In this document: positions 30,217-38,627 of the stretch, one piece after another
Numbering within the stretch: position 1 is the stretch's first letter
Layout of the letters: each line of letters opens with the position of its first letter
Position numbers and translations under genes: made by a program
Source of the DNA: JADLCB01 sp964398315
GTDB lineage: Bacteria > Planctomycetota > Phycisphaerae > Tepidisphaerales > Tepidisphaeraceae
Assembly: GCA_964398315.1 (NCBI GenBank)
Contig: CAYNMV010000001.1
Span: forward strand, 175,553-239,552
Length of the DNA: 64,000 nucleotides
Direction of reading: 5' to 3'
The notes under the pieces: model-generated
The model's input: the letters and a program-made list of their open reading frames with translations, nothing else
Database searches by the model: none
Told to the model about the DNA's origin: nothing

Positions 30217-30388
30217 AGCGGGGCGGAATAAGTGCTTTGCGTCGATTATCCATGGGGTGCGGCCGGGTTTGGGCACCGCTGGGGCGGCAAAACAGGTCAC
30301 ATCAGGGCACGGATCGTGGTAAAGTGCAGGGACGATGGCCCGTGATTCCCCGCACTGGATGGGGATGGGCGGGGCGAGCCGATGACCC

Positions 30389-31204
30389 ATGGATGAGATG
30401 ACCTGTGCAGAACGGACTCCTCTGCTGCCCCAGCTCGCAGCCCGGCAGGATGGGTATGCGCGGCCCGGCCGCCCTCACCGCGGGGCGTTCACCTTTGTCG
30501 AAATGCTGGTGACGATGGGGATCATCCTGATCCTCGTGGGGCTGACGCTCGCGGTCGTTGTCCGTACCCGTCAATCGGCCCGCAATATTGAATGCATGAG
30601 CAACCTGCGGGCCATCGGCCAGGCGTTCACCAGTTATGCCTTGAACAATAACGGCGCGTTCCCCGATCCGCTGCGGGCGGGCATACGCTGGGAAAACGCG
30701 CTGGTGGGCATTGTGCCATCCAAGGCGGTCTTCCGCTGTGCCTCGGATGAAGAGCTTTATCCGGCGTTTGAATCCAGCTACGACTGGCGCGACACCGGCG
30801 ACCCGATCACCACACTGGCCGGACGGCGGCTGACCGACATTCGGCGCGAAGGGGTCGTGCTGGCGTTTGAATCCCTGCCTGGCTGGCACGCGAAAAAGAA
30901 GATGAACGCTGTCCGCGTGGATGGCTCGGTACAGACTTACGACGAGCGCGCCTGCCTGATCGACCTGGTGACGCCGGTCAACGGTGAACCCATGCCCGAG
31001 TCAATCAGGGAGGCCATCAGGAAGCTCAATCAGCATGCCTCGGCCAAGTGCGATGGCCACGCCCACCCATTGCTGCTGTGCGGTGTGCGACGTGGCCTGG
31101 GGGACATGCAGAGCGCGATGGATGTGGCGCGGCAGACCGCCTTGCGGCAACTTCTGGCAATGGGCGATGAAGGGCCGCTGCGGCCGGCAGCGGTGGTGCG
31201 CTGA
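30389..31204 (+). CDS. Prepilin-type N-terminal methylation domain protein
   Basis: This 271-residue protein has a long polar leader (about 33 residues) and then the pseudopilin helix GAFTFVEMLVTMGIILILVG with Glu at +5 after a predicted A/F cleavage. The middle resembles planctomycete H-x-DG proteins: CMSNLRAIGQAFTSYALNNN near 72 and H-x10-DG in WHAKKKMNAVRVDGSVQ. The leader is unusually long, so the true start may be internal, but no better ribosome-binding site was found. Probably a membrane-anchored surface protein handled by a prepilin peptidase encoded elsewhere. Confidence 0.8.
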   Translation: MDEMTCAERTPLLPQLAARQDGYARPGRPHRGAFTFVEMLVTMGIILILVGLTLAVVVRTRQSARNIECMSNLRAIGQAFTSYALNNNGAFPDPLRAGIRWENALVGIVPSKAVFRCASDEELYPAFESSYDWRDTGDPITTLAGRRLTDIRREGVVLAFESLPGWHAKKKMNAVRVDGSVQTYDERACLIDLVTPVNGEPMPESIREAIRKLNQHASAKCDGHAHPLLLCGVRRGLGDMQSAMDVARQTALRQLLAMGDEGPLRPAAVVR

Positions 31205-31216
31205 GGGGATTGGGCG

Positions 31217-31247
31217 TTGACGGCCCAGCCGCCGACGGCGGTAGAAT
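31217..31247 (+). promoter_or_regulatory. Candidate promoter of the response regulator
   Basis: TTGACG (31217-31222) and TAGAAT (31242-31247) lie 19 bases apart, ending 30 bases before the start codon. Both hexamers match consensus at five of six positions; the spacer is slightly long. Confidence 0.5.
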
Positions 31248-31277
31248 AGCGTCTCCCTGGTTATTTTGGAGTGGTGT

Positions 31278-31991
31278 ATGCGTGTACTGGTGGCGGAGGA
31301 CAATCCAACCCTGGGACGATCTATTGCACGGGGGCTGCGCGATGATGGCTATGCGGTCGACCTGACTGCCAGCGGCGATGAAGCGGCCCATCTGATGGCT
31401 TCCCACAGCTACGACTGCGTCGTGCTTGACATCATGCTGCCGGGCAAGAGCGGCTGGGATGTAATCGAGGAAGCCCGCAGGCACGGCAACAAGACCCCAG
31501 TGCTTTGCCTGACGGCCCGCGACACCACCGAGGACCGCGTGCGCGGCCTGGACCTGGGCGCCGATGACTACCTGGTCAAGCCGTTTGAATGGGAAGAACT
31601 GCTGGCGCGGGTGCGGGCGCTGATCCGCCGGGCACACGGGCAGGGCAGTTCGATTCTGCGGGTGGGCGAGCTGGAAATCGACACTGCCGCCCGCACCGTC
31701 CGGCACCGCGGCCAGGAGATCGTGCTCAGCGCCCGCGAATATGCCCTGCTGAAATACCTGGCAACCCGTGCCGGGCAGGTGGTTACCCGCAGCGATATCT
31801 GGGAACACCTCTACGACCAGCACGATCAGACCACCAGCAATGTGGTGGATGTCTACATCGGCTACCTGCGCAACAAGATCGATCGCCCCTTCGGCTCCAG
31901 GCTGATCCAGACCCGCCGCGGCCATGGGTACATCCTGACCGCGGGTGAGGAAGAAACCGCCTCCCATCCCACCGGCACAGCCCATCGCTGA
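31278..31991 (+). CDS. OmpR/PhoB-family response regulator
   Basis: This 237-residue two-component regulator has an N-terminal receiver with acidic pocket (VAEDN), phospho-acceptor D51 in VVLDIMLPGKSGWD, the CLTAR switch threonine and the LVKPF lysine near residue 102. Residues about 130-235 form the winged-helix DNA-binding domain (VLSAREYALLKYLATRAGQV; NVVDVYIGYLRNKID; TRRGHGYIL). It resembles the heavy-metal/QseB-type branch. No sensor kinase gene is adjacent on either side, so it is an orphan here. The ATG at 31278 has GGAG six bases upstream; the earlier ATG at 31266 lacks one. Confidence 0.95.
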   Translation: MRVLVAEDNPTLGRSIARGLRDDGYAVDLTASGDEAAHLMASHSYDCVVLDIMLPGKSGWDVIEEARRHGNKTPVLCLTARDTTEDRVRGLDLGADDYLVKPFEWEELLARVRALIRRAHGQGSSILRVGELEIDTAARTVRHRGQEIVLSAREYALLKYLATRAGQVVTRSDIWEHLYDQHDQTTSNVVDVYIGYLRNKIDRPFGSRLIQTRRGHGYILTAGEEETASHPTGTAHR

Positions 31992-32226
31992 ATCCCAGCA
32001 CACCTGCTGCATGCCAATTCATGTCATCGCGGAAAGCTGCATGCGGCGAATCGTCGTGTGCCTGGCCGGGGTTTCGTTTATCGGTCCCCGCCTGATCAAC
32101 ATAAGTGTTGTGCGCCTCCTAAACCTCCCAGCCGGTCGAGTCGATGCTTGGGATGCCGCCGCGGGGCTGTGGGTGTCATGGACGCGAGCAGGCAATTGAC
32201 ACGAACCGCAATCGAAGGAGGCCAAT

Positions 32227-32850
32227 ATGGCAGATATCAGTTACGCCGAAGCGCTCAGCGAAGCCAAGGCGATCATCCTGAAGCACAAGGAGCAGATTCG
32301 CCGGCAGACCCAGGAAATCACCCAGCGCCGGGCTGAAATTGAGCAATATCAGGAAGAAACCCGCAGTCTGAAGCAGGACCTGGAGGCCGAGATCGATCGC
32401 CGCACGCAACTTGAGGCCGATCTGGCCACTGAACGCGGGCATCGCGAGCAGGCTGAAGCCACCTGCGGCCGCCAGCGGGTGCAGATCGAGCAGATGGAGC
32501 AGAAGAATCTTGAGCTGACCGAGACGATCGACCGGCAGGAGGCACTGATCGAGACGTTGCGCAACGATATTGACGCGATCCAGGCAGAACTGGAAGCGAC
32601 CCGCGCCCAGCTCCCCACCGATGCCGACAAGGCGGCCCTGCGTGAGATGGCAGAGCTGCTGAAGCTGAAGGCGGATGCCGCTGAGCAGCCGGCCAACCCG
32701 CCGCAGGCCGCAGCCGCCGAAGCTGAGGTGGATGAGGCCGCAGCGCCGGCACCCGAGCAGCCCGCCGCGCCCGCTGTCGCCGAGGCAGCCCAGGCGTCCG
32801 CCGGCAAAAAAGACCGCCGGTCGGTGTTCTGCTTCCGCCAGGCGGCCTGA
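32227..32850 (+). CDS. Coiled-coil protein of unknown function
   Basis: This 207-residue protein is almost wholly helical. Residues 10-145 form a long coiled coil with dense Glu/Gln/Arg/Lys heptads (QIRRQTQEITQRRAEIEQYQ, QEALIETLRNDIDAIQAELE). The tail (155-200) is an Ala/Pro/Glu-rich disordered stretch ending in a small basic patch, KKDRRSVFCFRQ. There is no signal peptide or membrane segment. The start has an excellent AAGGAGG just upstream and the gene ends in its own terminator, so it is probably a well-expressed single gene. A structural or scaffolding role is a guess. Confidence 0.8.
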   Translation: MADISYAEALSEAKAIILKHKEQIRRQTQEITQRRAEIEQYQEETRSLKQDLEAEIDRRTQLEADLATERGHREQAEATCGRQRVQIEQMEQKNLELTETIDRQEALIETLRNDIDAIQAELEATRAQLPTDADKAALREMAELLKLKADAAEQPANPPQAAAAEAEVDEAAAPAPEQPAAPAVAEAAQASAGKKDRRSVFCFRQAA

Positions 32851-32902
32851 TCGTCCGCAGACATTGATGGATCGTATTCCGCGAGGATGGATCCTCCTTC
32901 AC

Positions 32903-32939
32903 GCACGACCCGTGGCGCGGTGCCGCGGGTCGTGCTTTT
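32903..32939 (+). terminator. Intrinsic terminator of the coiled-coil gene
   Basis: A 14-bp stem GCACGACCCGTGGC / GCCGCGGGTCGTGC (one G-U pair) with a five-base loop is followed by TTTT, 52 bases after the stop codon. Confidence 0.8.
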
Positions 32940-33139
32940 GCGCGCCCAAAGTCATGTCGATCCGAGCAGGGGAGGAGAAAAATGAGGTATGACGAAATTT
33001 TACACTCACCTTTTCGCGTGGAGTGTGTCCAATAAGTGTCGATCGAATTCACGCCCCAGCACCATCCCCGGGCGATGGTGTGCCGCGGGCGCGTGGAGTG
33101 GATTAATCGCCCTGACAATACACGCGAAGGAGTCGCATC

Positions 33140-35752
33140 ATGTCTCGTCACCTGGCGAACAACGCCGGTTGTTTTGAGTCACTTGAATCCCGTACCCTGC
33201 TGGCGGAAATCGCCGGCGCCGTTTTCGTTCACGCAACGGATACCCCGCAGTATGACCGGCAGGTCTACCTGGATCTGAACCAGAACGGGCAGTTCGATAA
33301 TGAGCCGACGGTGAAAACCGATGCCAGTGGCAACTACCGCTTCACGGGACTGGGCGGTGGCACCTACCACGTGCGGATGAACGTGCGGCCATCGCTGACC
33401 GTGACCGCCCCGGCCGATGGGGTGCATATTGTCACCGTCGGTGCCGAGGAGATCGCCGAGGATCTCGATTTCCGTATCGGGCATGCCTATGAGCAGCCGG
33501 TGCCTGATCCCAATGCCACCATCGCCACCGCCATCCCCCTGGGCACGCTGACCGACACGGTCGTGGTCGATGAGTTTTATGCGCTCAATGACGACCGTGA
33601 GATGTTCAGCTTCACGGTAGGGGCGGGGCAGACGGTGCGCTTCGAAATCACCAGCGAGGGAGATCACCACCTGCGCATCTTCGATGCAGAGGGCAACAAT
33701 CTCGCCGGCGGTGGAGGCGGCGGGCCACTCGAACTGCTTACCTATACCTTCACCGAGGCCGGTACCTACTATGTCGGTGTCTCCACCAGCCGCAACACCC
33801 TCTACGACCCCCACGAACCGGGTGGCTCGATGGGCTGGAACAACGGCTTCCTTGGTGATTACGTCCTGACCGTGACCCCCGTGACCGCTGGCGACCAGCC
33901 GGGGGCGGGGCAATGGGAATCGGCCGAGGTGTTCGGCGTGCATCGCATTTACGGCGGTGTCATCGAAGGCGCTATCTCCACCACCAACGATGTCGATCTG
34001 TTCCGTTTCGGGCCGATTCCGGGTGGCGGCATGGGCGACACCTTCGGCGCCAAGCTGATCCCGCAGGGCGACCTGCGCATGTATGTCAAAGTCTACAGCA
34101 GCCCCGGCGTATTGCTGTACGACTACGGCCCGGCCACCGCTGACCAGCCGCTGTCCGTGCCATTCTCACTGCTGGATGGCAATCACTTTGTCGAAGTGTC
34201 CTCAGATGGACAGACGACCGGCGGCTACCGCATCAACATCTACGCCAGCCTGGGCGTGTACGATAGCGACCAGAGCCACTTTGGCGCGATCGACTCAGGC
34301 AGCTTTGCCGGCGAACCGCTGAACGCGCGCGAATTCATCCAGTACCAGGGCGATGTGAACGTGCATCGCTTCGAACTGCCGGCCAATACGCCGGTGAAGG
34401 TGCGCGTAGCGGCCGATGCGGGTGCGACGCTGGATCCGAAGGTGCGCATTTTCCGCGTGGACGATGGCCAGGAGATCCTGCTGGCCGAGAATGACAACGT
34501 CGGCCCCGGTCGCACCGCGGCCGAAGCGCTGGTGGATTACCCGCCGGGCGGGACGATCTATGTCGAGGTGGTTGATGCCGCAGGAACCGGCATTGGTGAT
34601 TACACCATCGAGATGACCGCGGCCCCGCAGGCGCCGCAGAACCAGGCGCCCACCATCGGGTCGCTCAGTGCCAGTGCGGGTACGGTGATACAGGGCCAGC
34701 CGCTGACGCTCACCGCCAGCGGCGTGAGCGATCCCGATGGGGATGCCATCGAGCGCATCACCTTCTTCCGGGATGTGAACAACAACGGCCTGTACGATGC
34801 CGGCGATGAGCGGCTGGGCGATGACATGGATGGCAGCGATGGCTGGTCGATCGCGGTGAACACCTCCAACCTGGCCCCCGGGACCCATCGCTTCTTCGCC
34901 TTCGCCTTCGATGGTGAAAGCTGGAGCACCCGCACGACCACCACGGTGATGATCCAGCCTGCCGGGGCCAATCCCGGCGAAGACCCGCCGGCAGCACGCG
35001 GCGATTTCGACGGCGATGGCCGGCCCGACCTGGCGCTGGTCAACACCCAGACCGGTCAGGTGCGCCTGTGGCTCATGGACAACATGAACCTGAAGCAGGT
35101 TGTTGAGCTGCCGACGCTGGCCGATCCGAACTGGCGGCTGGTGGGCACGGGTGACTTCAACGGCGATGGCCACAACGACATCCTCTGGCAGCACGCAATC
35201 GACAATCGAAACAGCGTCTGGCTGATGAACGGCACATCACTCCAGGGCTTCAAGGGGATCGCCTACAGTCCTAACCTGGACTGGAAGGTTGCAGTGGTGG
35301 GTGATTTTGACGGTGACGGCCAGCCGGATCTGGCCTGGCACAACTCGGCCAACGGCCTCAACTCCTTCTGGCTGATGAACGGAACCAGCATCAAGGGCTT
35401 CAAGGGCTTTGGCCAGACAGCCGATTTGCGCTGGGAGCTTGGCGGGGCCGGATACTTTGACACCGATGGCAACCTTCACCTGGCGTGGAGCCGCCCAAGC
35501 GTGGGCGGGGCCGCCACGCTGTGGGTCATGAATCGCACGCAGCATGATGGGTTCTCTCCGCTGCACCCGATCCTGAACGTGGGTGACCGGATCATCGGTG
35601 CAGGTGACTTCGATGGGGATGGCGATGATGACATCCTCATGCGTCGATCCACCGGTTCCCTGGCCGTCTGGCGGATGGACGGCTGGACCCCGGACCACAT
35701 GATCACCACCCTGACCGACCAGCCTGGCGCAAACTGGCAGGTGAGAGGCTAG
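33140..35752 (+). CDS. Exported SdrD/PPC/Ig-like/FG-GAP repeat protein
   Basis: This 870-residue protein is exported or surface-attached. Residues 13-25 carry the planctomycete extracellular motif FESLESRTLLAEIAG. Then come one SdrD B-like unit (about 25-105), two pre-peptidase C-terminal (PPC) domains (about 125-245 and 385-500; FSFTVGAGQTVRFEITSEGD is typical), an Ig-like domain (about 505-610) and, from about 620 to the end, FG-GAP/VCBS repeats (GDFDGDGRPDLALVNTQTG, GDFNGDGHNDILWQHA, GDFDGDGQPDLAWHNS) forming a probable beta-propeller. No catalytic domain is seen. The ATG at 33140 has AAGGAG eight bases upstream. Likely role: adhesion or surface structure. Confidence 0.9.
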   Translation: MSRHLANNAGCFESLESRTLLAEIAGAVFVHATDTPQYDRQVYLDLNQNGQFDNEPTVKTDASGNYRFTGLGGGTYHVRMNVRPSLTVTAPADGVHIVTVGAEEIAEDLDFRIGHAYEQPVPDPNATIATAIPLGTLTDTVVVDEFYALNDDREMFSFTVGAGQTVRFEITSEGDHHLRIFDAEGNNLAGGGGGGPLELLTYTFTEAGTYYVGVSTSRNTLYDPHEPGGSMGWNNGFLGDYVLTVTPVTAGDQPGAGQWESAEVFGVHRIYGGVIEGAISTTNDVDLFRFGPIPGGGMGDTFGAKLIPQGDLRMYVKVYSSPGVLLYDYGPATADQPLSVPFSLLDGNHFVEVSSDGQTTGGYRINIYASLGVYDSDQSHFGAIDSGSFAGEPLNAREFIQYQGDVNVHRFELPANTPVKVRVAADAGATLDPKVRIFRVDDGQEILLAENDNVGPGRTAAEALVDYPPGGTIYVEVVDAAGTGIGDYTIEMTAAPQAPQNQAPTIGSLSASAGTVIQGQPLTLTASGVSDPDGDAIERITFFRDVNNNGLYDAGDERLGDDMDGSDGWSIAVNTSNLAPGTHRFFAFAFDGESWSTRTTTTVMIQPAGANPGEDPPAARGDFDGDGRPDLALVNTQTGQVRLWLMDNMNLKQVVELPTLADPNWRLVGTGDFNGDGHNDILWQHAIDNRNSVWLMNGTSLQGFKGIAYSPNLDWKVAVVGDFDGDGQPDLAWHNSANGLNSFWLMNGTSIKGFKGFGQTADLRWELGGAGYFDTDGNLHLAWSRPSVGGAATLWVMNRTQHDGFSPLHPILNVGDRIIGAGDFDGDGDDDILMRRSTGSLAVWRMDGWTPDHMITTLTDQPGANWQVRG

Positions 35753-35813
35753 GCCGCCCCCGCACCCCACGGCCTGGATCGGTTTGCCGATCGATGCCCA
35801 ACCGCCAATCGCG

Positions 35814-35852
35814 GCACCTTCTGCACGGACAAGCAATCCGTGCAGAAGGTGC
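35814..35852. terminator. Long hairpin between convergent genes
   Basis: A perfect 16-bp inverted repeat (GCACCTTCTGCACGGA and its complement) with a seven-base loop lies between the plus-strand FG-GAP gene (ends 35752) and the minus-strand acyltransferase (ends 35935). It lacks a T-run on either side, so its terminator role is inferred from position and stability. Confidence 0.5.
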
Positions 35853-35934
35853 TGTCGGGCGCGCATGACCAACCCGCGCTGCGACATGCTGTGTGCATGG
35901 CAGTGCAGACCGCCTGGATGCGTTGAAGTGCGCA

Positions 35935-36864
35935 TCAGTCGTAGGGCTCGGGCTCCTCGCCCTTGGGGCGGGTTTTCCAGCGGCGGTGGACCCAGAGATA
36001 CTGGCCGGGATCTTCGCGCACGAAGTCCTCGATGGCCTTGGTGTAGCGCTGAGTGATGTATCTCAGCGGATCATCCTGGGTTTCCCAGTCGTGAGGATAG
36101 ATGATGTCGTTGACGCCAATGCGAAAGCGGAACTGATCGCCAAGCCTTCGGCCGTAGCCGATGATGACCGGGGCGTTATAGCGCATCGCCAGCAGGGCGA
36201 TCGATTTGTAGGTGCTGGCCTTACGGCCGAAGAAATCGACGAACAGTCCCTTGGTGCCGGCATTCTGGTCGGCGATGAACCCCACCACACCGCCGGCATC
36301 GAGGATGTCGGTGATCTCGCTGGTGGCGCCTTTCTTGTCGAGGATGCGCTGTCCCTGCTTCTGGCGCACGCCCAGCAGCCACTGGTTGATGTAGGGATTG
36401 TCCAGTGGCCGGGCGACGGCGGCGGATTCAAATCCCAGCGTTGCCAGGGTGTAGCCCAGAATTTCCCAGTTGCCGTAATGGCCGGTCAGCATGATGACGG
36501 GTGACCGGCGCCGCACCAGCAGGTCGATCGCCTCGGCGAGATTGTGCAGCTCTATGTGCTGTCGCCATGAGTCGATGCGGATCAGCCGTGTGGTGAACAG
36601 CACCTCAACACCCAGCATGATCAGGTGTTCCATGCTGCGGCGGGCCATCCGCTCCAGCTCGTGCCGGGGCATTTGCGGAAAGCTGCGGTGCAGGTTGTGC
36701 AAAGCACGTTCGCGGTGCCTGCGGTCCAGGCGGTACATCAGGCTGCCGATCAGCCGGGCCGTGCGCAGGTTGGCGTTGATCGGGAAGCAGTGCAGCGCCA
36801 TCGAAACCAGGCGCAGTGCCAGGTAGGTGAGGCGATCGAGCAAATCATTGCGCTGCTTGGACAT
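35935..36864 (-). CDS. LpxL/HtrB-type lipid A acyltransferase family protein
   Basis: This 309-residue protein belongs to the bacterial lipid A biosynthesis acyltransferase family, which adds secondary acyl chains to lipid A or related lipids at the inner membrane. The H-x4-E catalytic motif is H-Y-G-N-W-E in MLTGHYGNWEILGYTLA near residue 125. Further family blocks are AVARPLDNPYINQWL, ILDAGGVVGFIADQNAG near 190, and the closing DPGQYLWVHRRWKTRP. I chose the ATG at 36864; the longer frame to 36927 adds 21 residues that do not fit. It lies alone, convergent with the FG-GAP gene and divergent from the next. Confidence 0.9.
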   Translation of the reverse strand: MSKQRNDLLDRLTYLALRLVSMALHCFPINANLRTARLIGSLMYRLDRRHRERALHNLHRSFPQMPRHELERMARRSMEHLIMLGVEVLFTTRLIRIDSWRQHIELHNLAEAIDLLVRRRSPVIMLTGHYGNWEILGYTLATLGFESAAVARPLDNPYINQWLLGVRQKQGQRILDKKGATSEITDILDAGGVVGFIADQNAGTKGLFVDFFGRKASTYKSIALLAMRYNAPVIIGYGRRLGDQFRFRIGVNDIIYPHDWETQDDPLRYITQRYTKAIEDFVREDPGQYLWVHRRWKTRPKGEEPEPYD

Positions 36865-37085
36865 GTCTGGCGGGATTGTATGAACCGCCGCCAACAAAGG
36901 AAGCAATCCCGCCTTCCCGGCAGGCAAAACCGTTACAGCCGTTACAGATGGACCCAGCCCGCAGGAGCGAATCGGGAGATTGCCGGCAACTTCGTCAGGC
37001 GGAGCACGAATCGGCCCGATGGTCCAGCAGAGACCCGCTCCGGCGTATGCGCCGGTGCCGATGATCGGCTGGAACAGGAGACGTC

Positions 37086-37652
37086 ATGGCCGCTGCGACG
37101 AAACCTCATCGAACCCGGTCCCGGGACGCGCAACCGGCTTGGGAGATGCCTGCATTTAGCGAGGTGTCCGAATCGACTGATGCCGGCGTGATGATCGTCA
37201 GCGATGATGATCCGTTGCAGTCTCTTGCTCAGGCCGTGCGCGAGCGTGCCCCCGAGCGGGCGGTTGGTGTCGGGCTGAATGAGGAACTGGACCGCCTGGC
37301 CGCGCTCACCCAGCAGCTTCAGGAGCACATGGCCGGGCCGATCCTGCCGTCGGAGTCCGCCCAGCCCGGCACTGTCCCGGCCGCGCGCACCAGTGCCCGC
37401 GAAGCCTGGTCGGCCGTGGTGATCCTCATTCTGTTCATTGTCGCCGGATTTGCCTGGACCAGCAGCCAGATCGAGCAGAAAGACCAACAGGTGATGCTGT
37501 TGACCCGCCAGATCGACGAGAAGCAGACCGCCATCCTCTCCTACCAGCAGCAGATCAAGCGCCTGCGCGAAGACCTGGCGCAGTCGCAGGCCAAGCTCAG
37601 GGCCGCCGAGAAGCAACTTAAGGCCCGGCCGGATGCGCGGCTGTTCGATTGA
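37086..37652 (+). CDS. Single-pass membrane coiled-coil protein, unknown
   Basis: This 188-residue protein is unrecognised. It has a polar N-terminal half, one transmembrane helix at about 116-133 (SAVVILILFIVAGFAWTS) and then a C-terminal coiled coil (IEQKDQQVMLLTRQIDEKQT, YQQQIKRLREDLAQSQAKLR). With the hydrophilic N-terminus inside and the coiled coil in the periplasm, the layout resembles small division- or envelope-associated proteins, but there is no sequence signature. GGAG lies just upstream of the ATG. Function unknown. Confidence 0.7.
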   Translation: MAAATKPHRTRSRDAQPAWEMPAFSEVSESTDAGVMIVSDDDPLQSLAQAVRERAPERAVGVGLNEELDRLAALTQQLQEHMAGPILPSESAQPGTVPAARTSAREAWSAVVILILFIVAGFAWTSSQIEQKDQQVMLLTRQIDEKQTAILSYQQQIKRLREDLAQSQAKLRAAEKQLKARPDARLFD

Positions 37653-37797
37653 TTCATCGCACTCCGCAATAAAGTGCTATCGCACAGGCAGCCACGCCGT
37701 TCTGGTTCTCGCATCCTGCTCCTGCCATCTTTTGCCCTCTGAGTTGTCGGCCTCGTGCGCACGGTCTACACTGCCGTCCATTTCCAGGGGCCATCTC

Positions 37798-38376
37798 ATG
37801 ACATCCAACATGGCATCACGGGCGGGACGGCTGCGGCTATCAGATGACAAGCTGCGCGCACAGCGTCCCTGGCAGTACGGGTGGCGGGGCGTTCTCAGTG
37901 CCATCAGCGCGTTTATCGGACCACCGCTCATACGTGATAAGAACGCCATTCGCCAGCAGCTTTTTGAGGGAGATGCCAATGCGGCGATCGTGTTGAAAAC
38001 CGATCCGCTGCTGGTGGGGGTCTACAGCGAAGATCTCGATGCCGCCGTGGTGCTGAGAATCCCACCCGAGGCGATCGTCGGCCCGCCCCCCGCGCCCGGC
38101 ACTCGGCTGGTGTCGATCAATTTCTACCAGTCCGGCGGCCCGCCCGAGCCTGATTTGCTGCCCGGACCGGGCAGCAGCGGCGCGTGGGATGACTTCTGGC
38201 CGCTGATCGGCGATTTTCTCTCCGATGACACCGCCCGCCTCGCCCAGCTCAAGGGCATGATCCCGACCCCGCACTGGGAGCGATGCATCCAACTGTCCCA
38301 GGACTACGTGGCCCGCAACCCCGGCAAGGCGCGCGATGGCCGCCCGGGATACGGCGGGGTGATCGTCCTGCGCTGA
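37798..38376 (+). CDS. Hypothetical protein
   Basis: This is a 192-residue protein I do not recognise. It has no signal peptide or membrane segment. A segment DANAAIVLKTDPLLVGVYSE and the following DLDAAVVLRIPPEAI look like two beta-strands of a small alpha/beta domain, and the region PGTRLVSINFYQSGG precedes a helical tail (DDTARLAQLKGMIPTPHWER). The start at ATG 37798 is chosen because upstream codons lack coding character. It stands alone between an unknown membrane protein and serS. No function proposed. Confidence 0.55.
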   Translation: MTSNMASRAGRLRLSDDKLRAQRPWQYGWRGVLSAISAFIGPPLIRDKNAIRQQLFEGDANAAIVLKTDPLLVGVYSEDLDAAVVLRIPPEAIVGPPPAPGTRLVSINFYQSGGPPEPDLLPGPGSSGAWDDFWPLIGDFLSDDTARLAQLKGMIPTPHWERCIQLSQDYVARNPGKARDGRPGYGGVIVLR

Positions 38377-38627
38377 GCGATCCGCCCGGAGGCGGCAAAA
38401 ACCTCTCGCGCATCGACATTGGAAATGAGCGATCGCGCCACAGGCGCCAGCGCGCGGCCTGCGAGGCGGCCCGTCTTTTCCTCAGCCAGGCGTGTCATTT
38501 GACCGTGCCCAGCGCCAATCCGGCCTGGCCTTTGCTTTGGGGGGGGCGCCGGGCGTGTTTTGTCCACCCGCCCGGCTTGTGTTACAAATCCCGGTTCGAT
38601 TGACCTTAAGCGCACACGGAACGCCTC

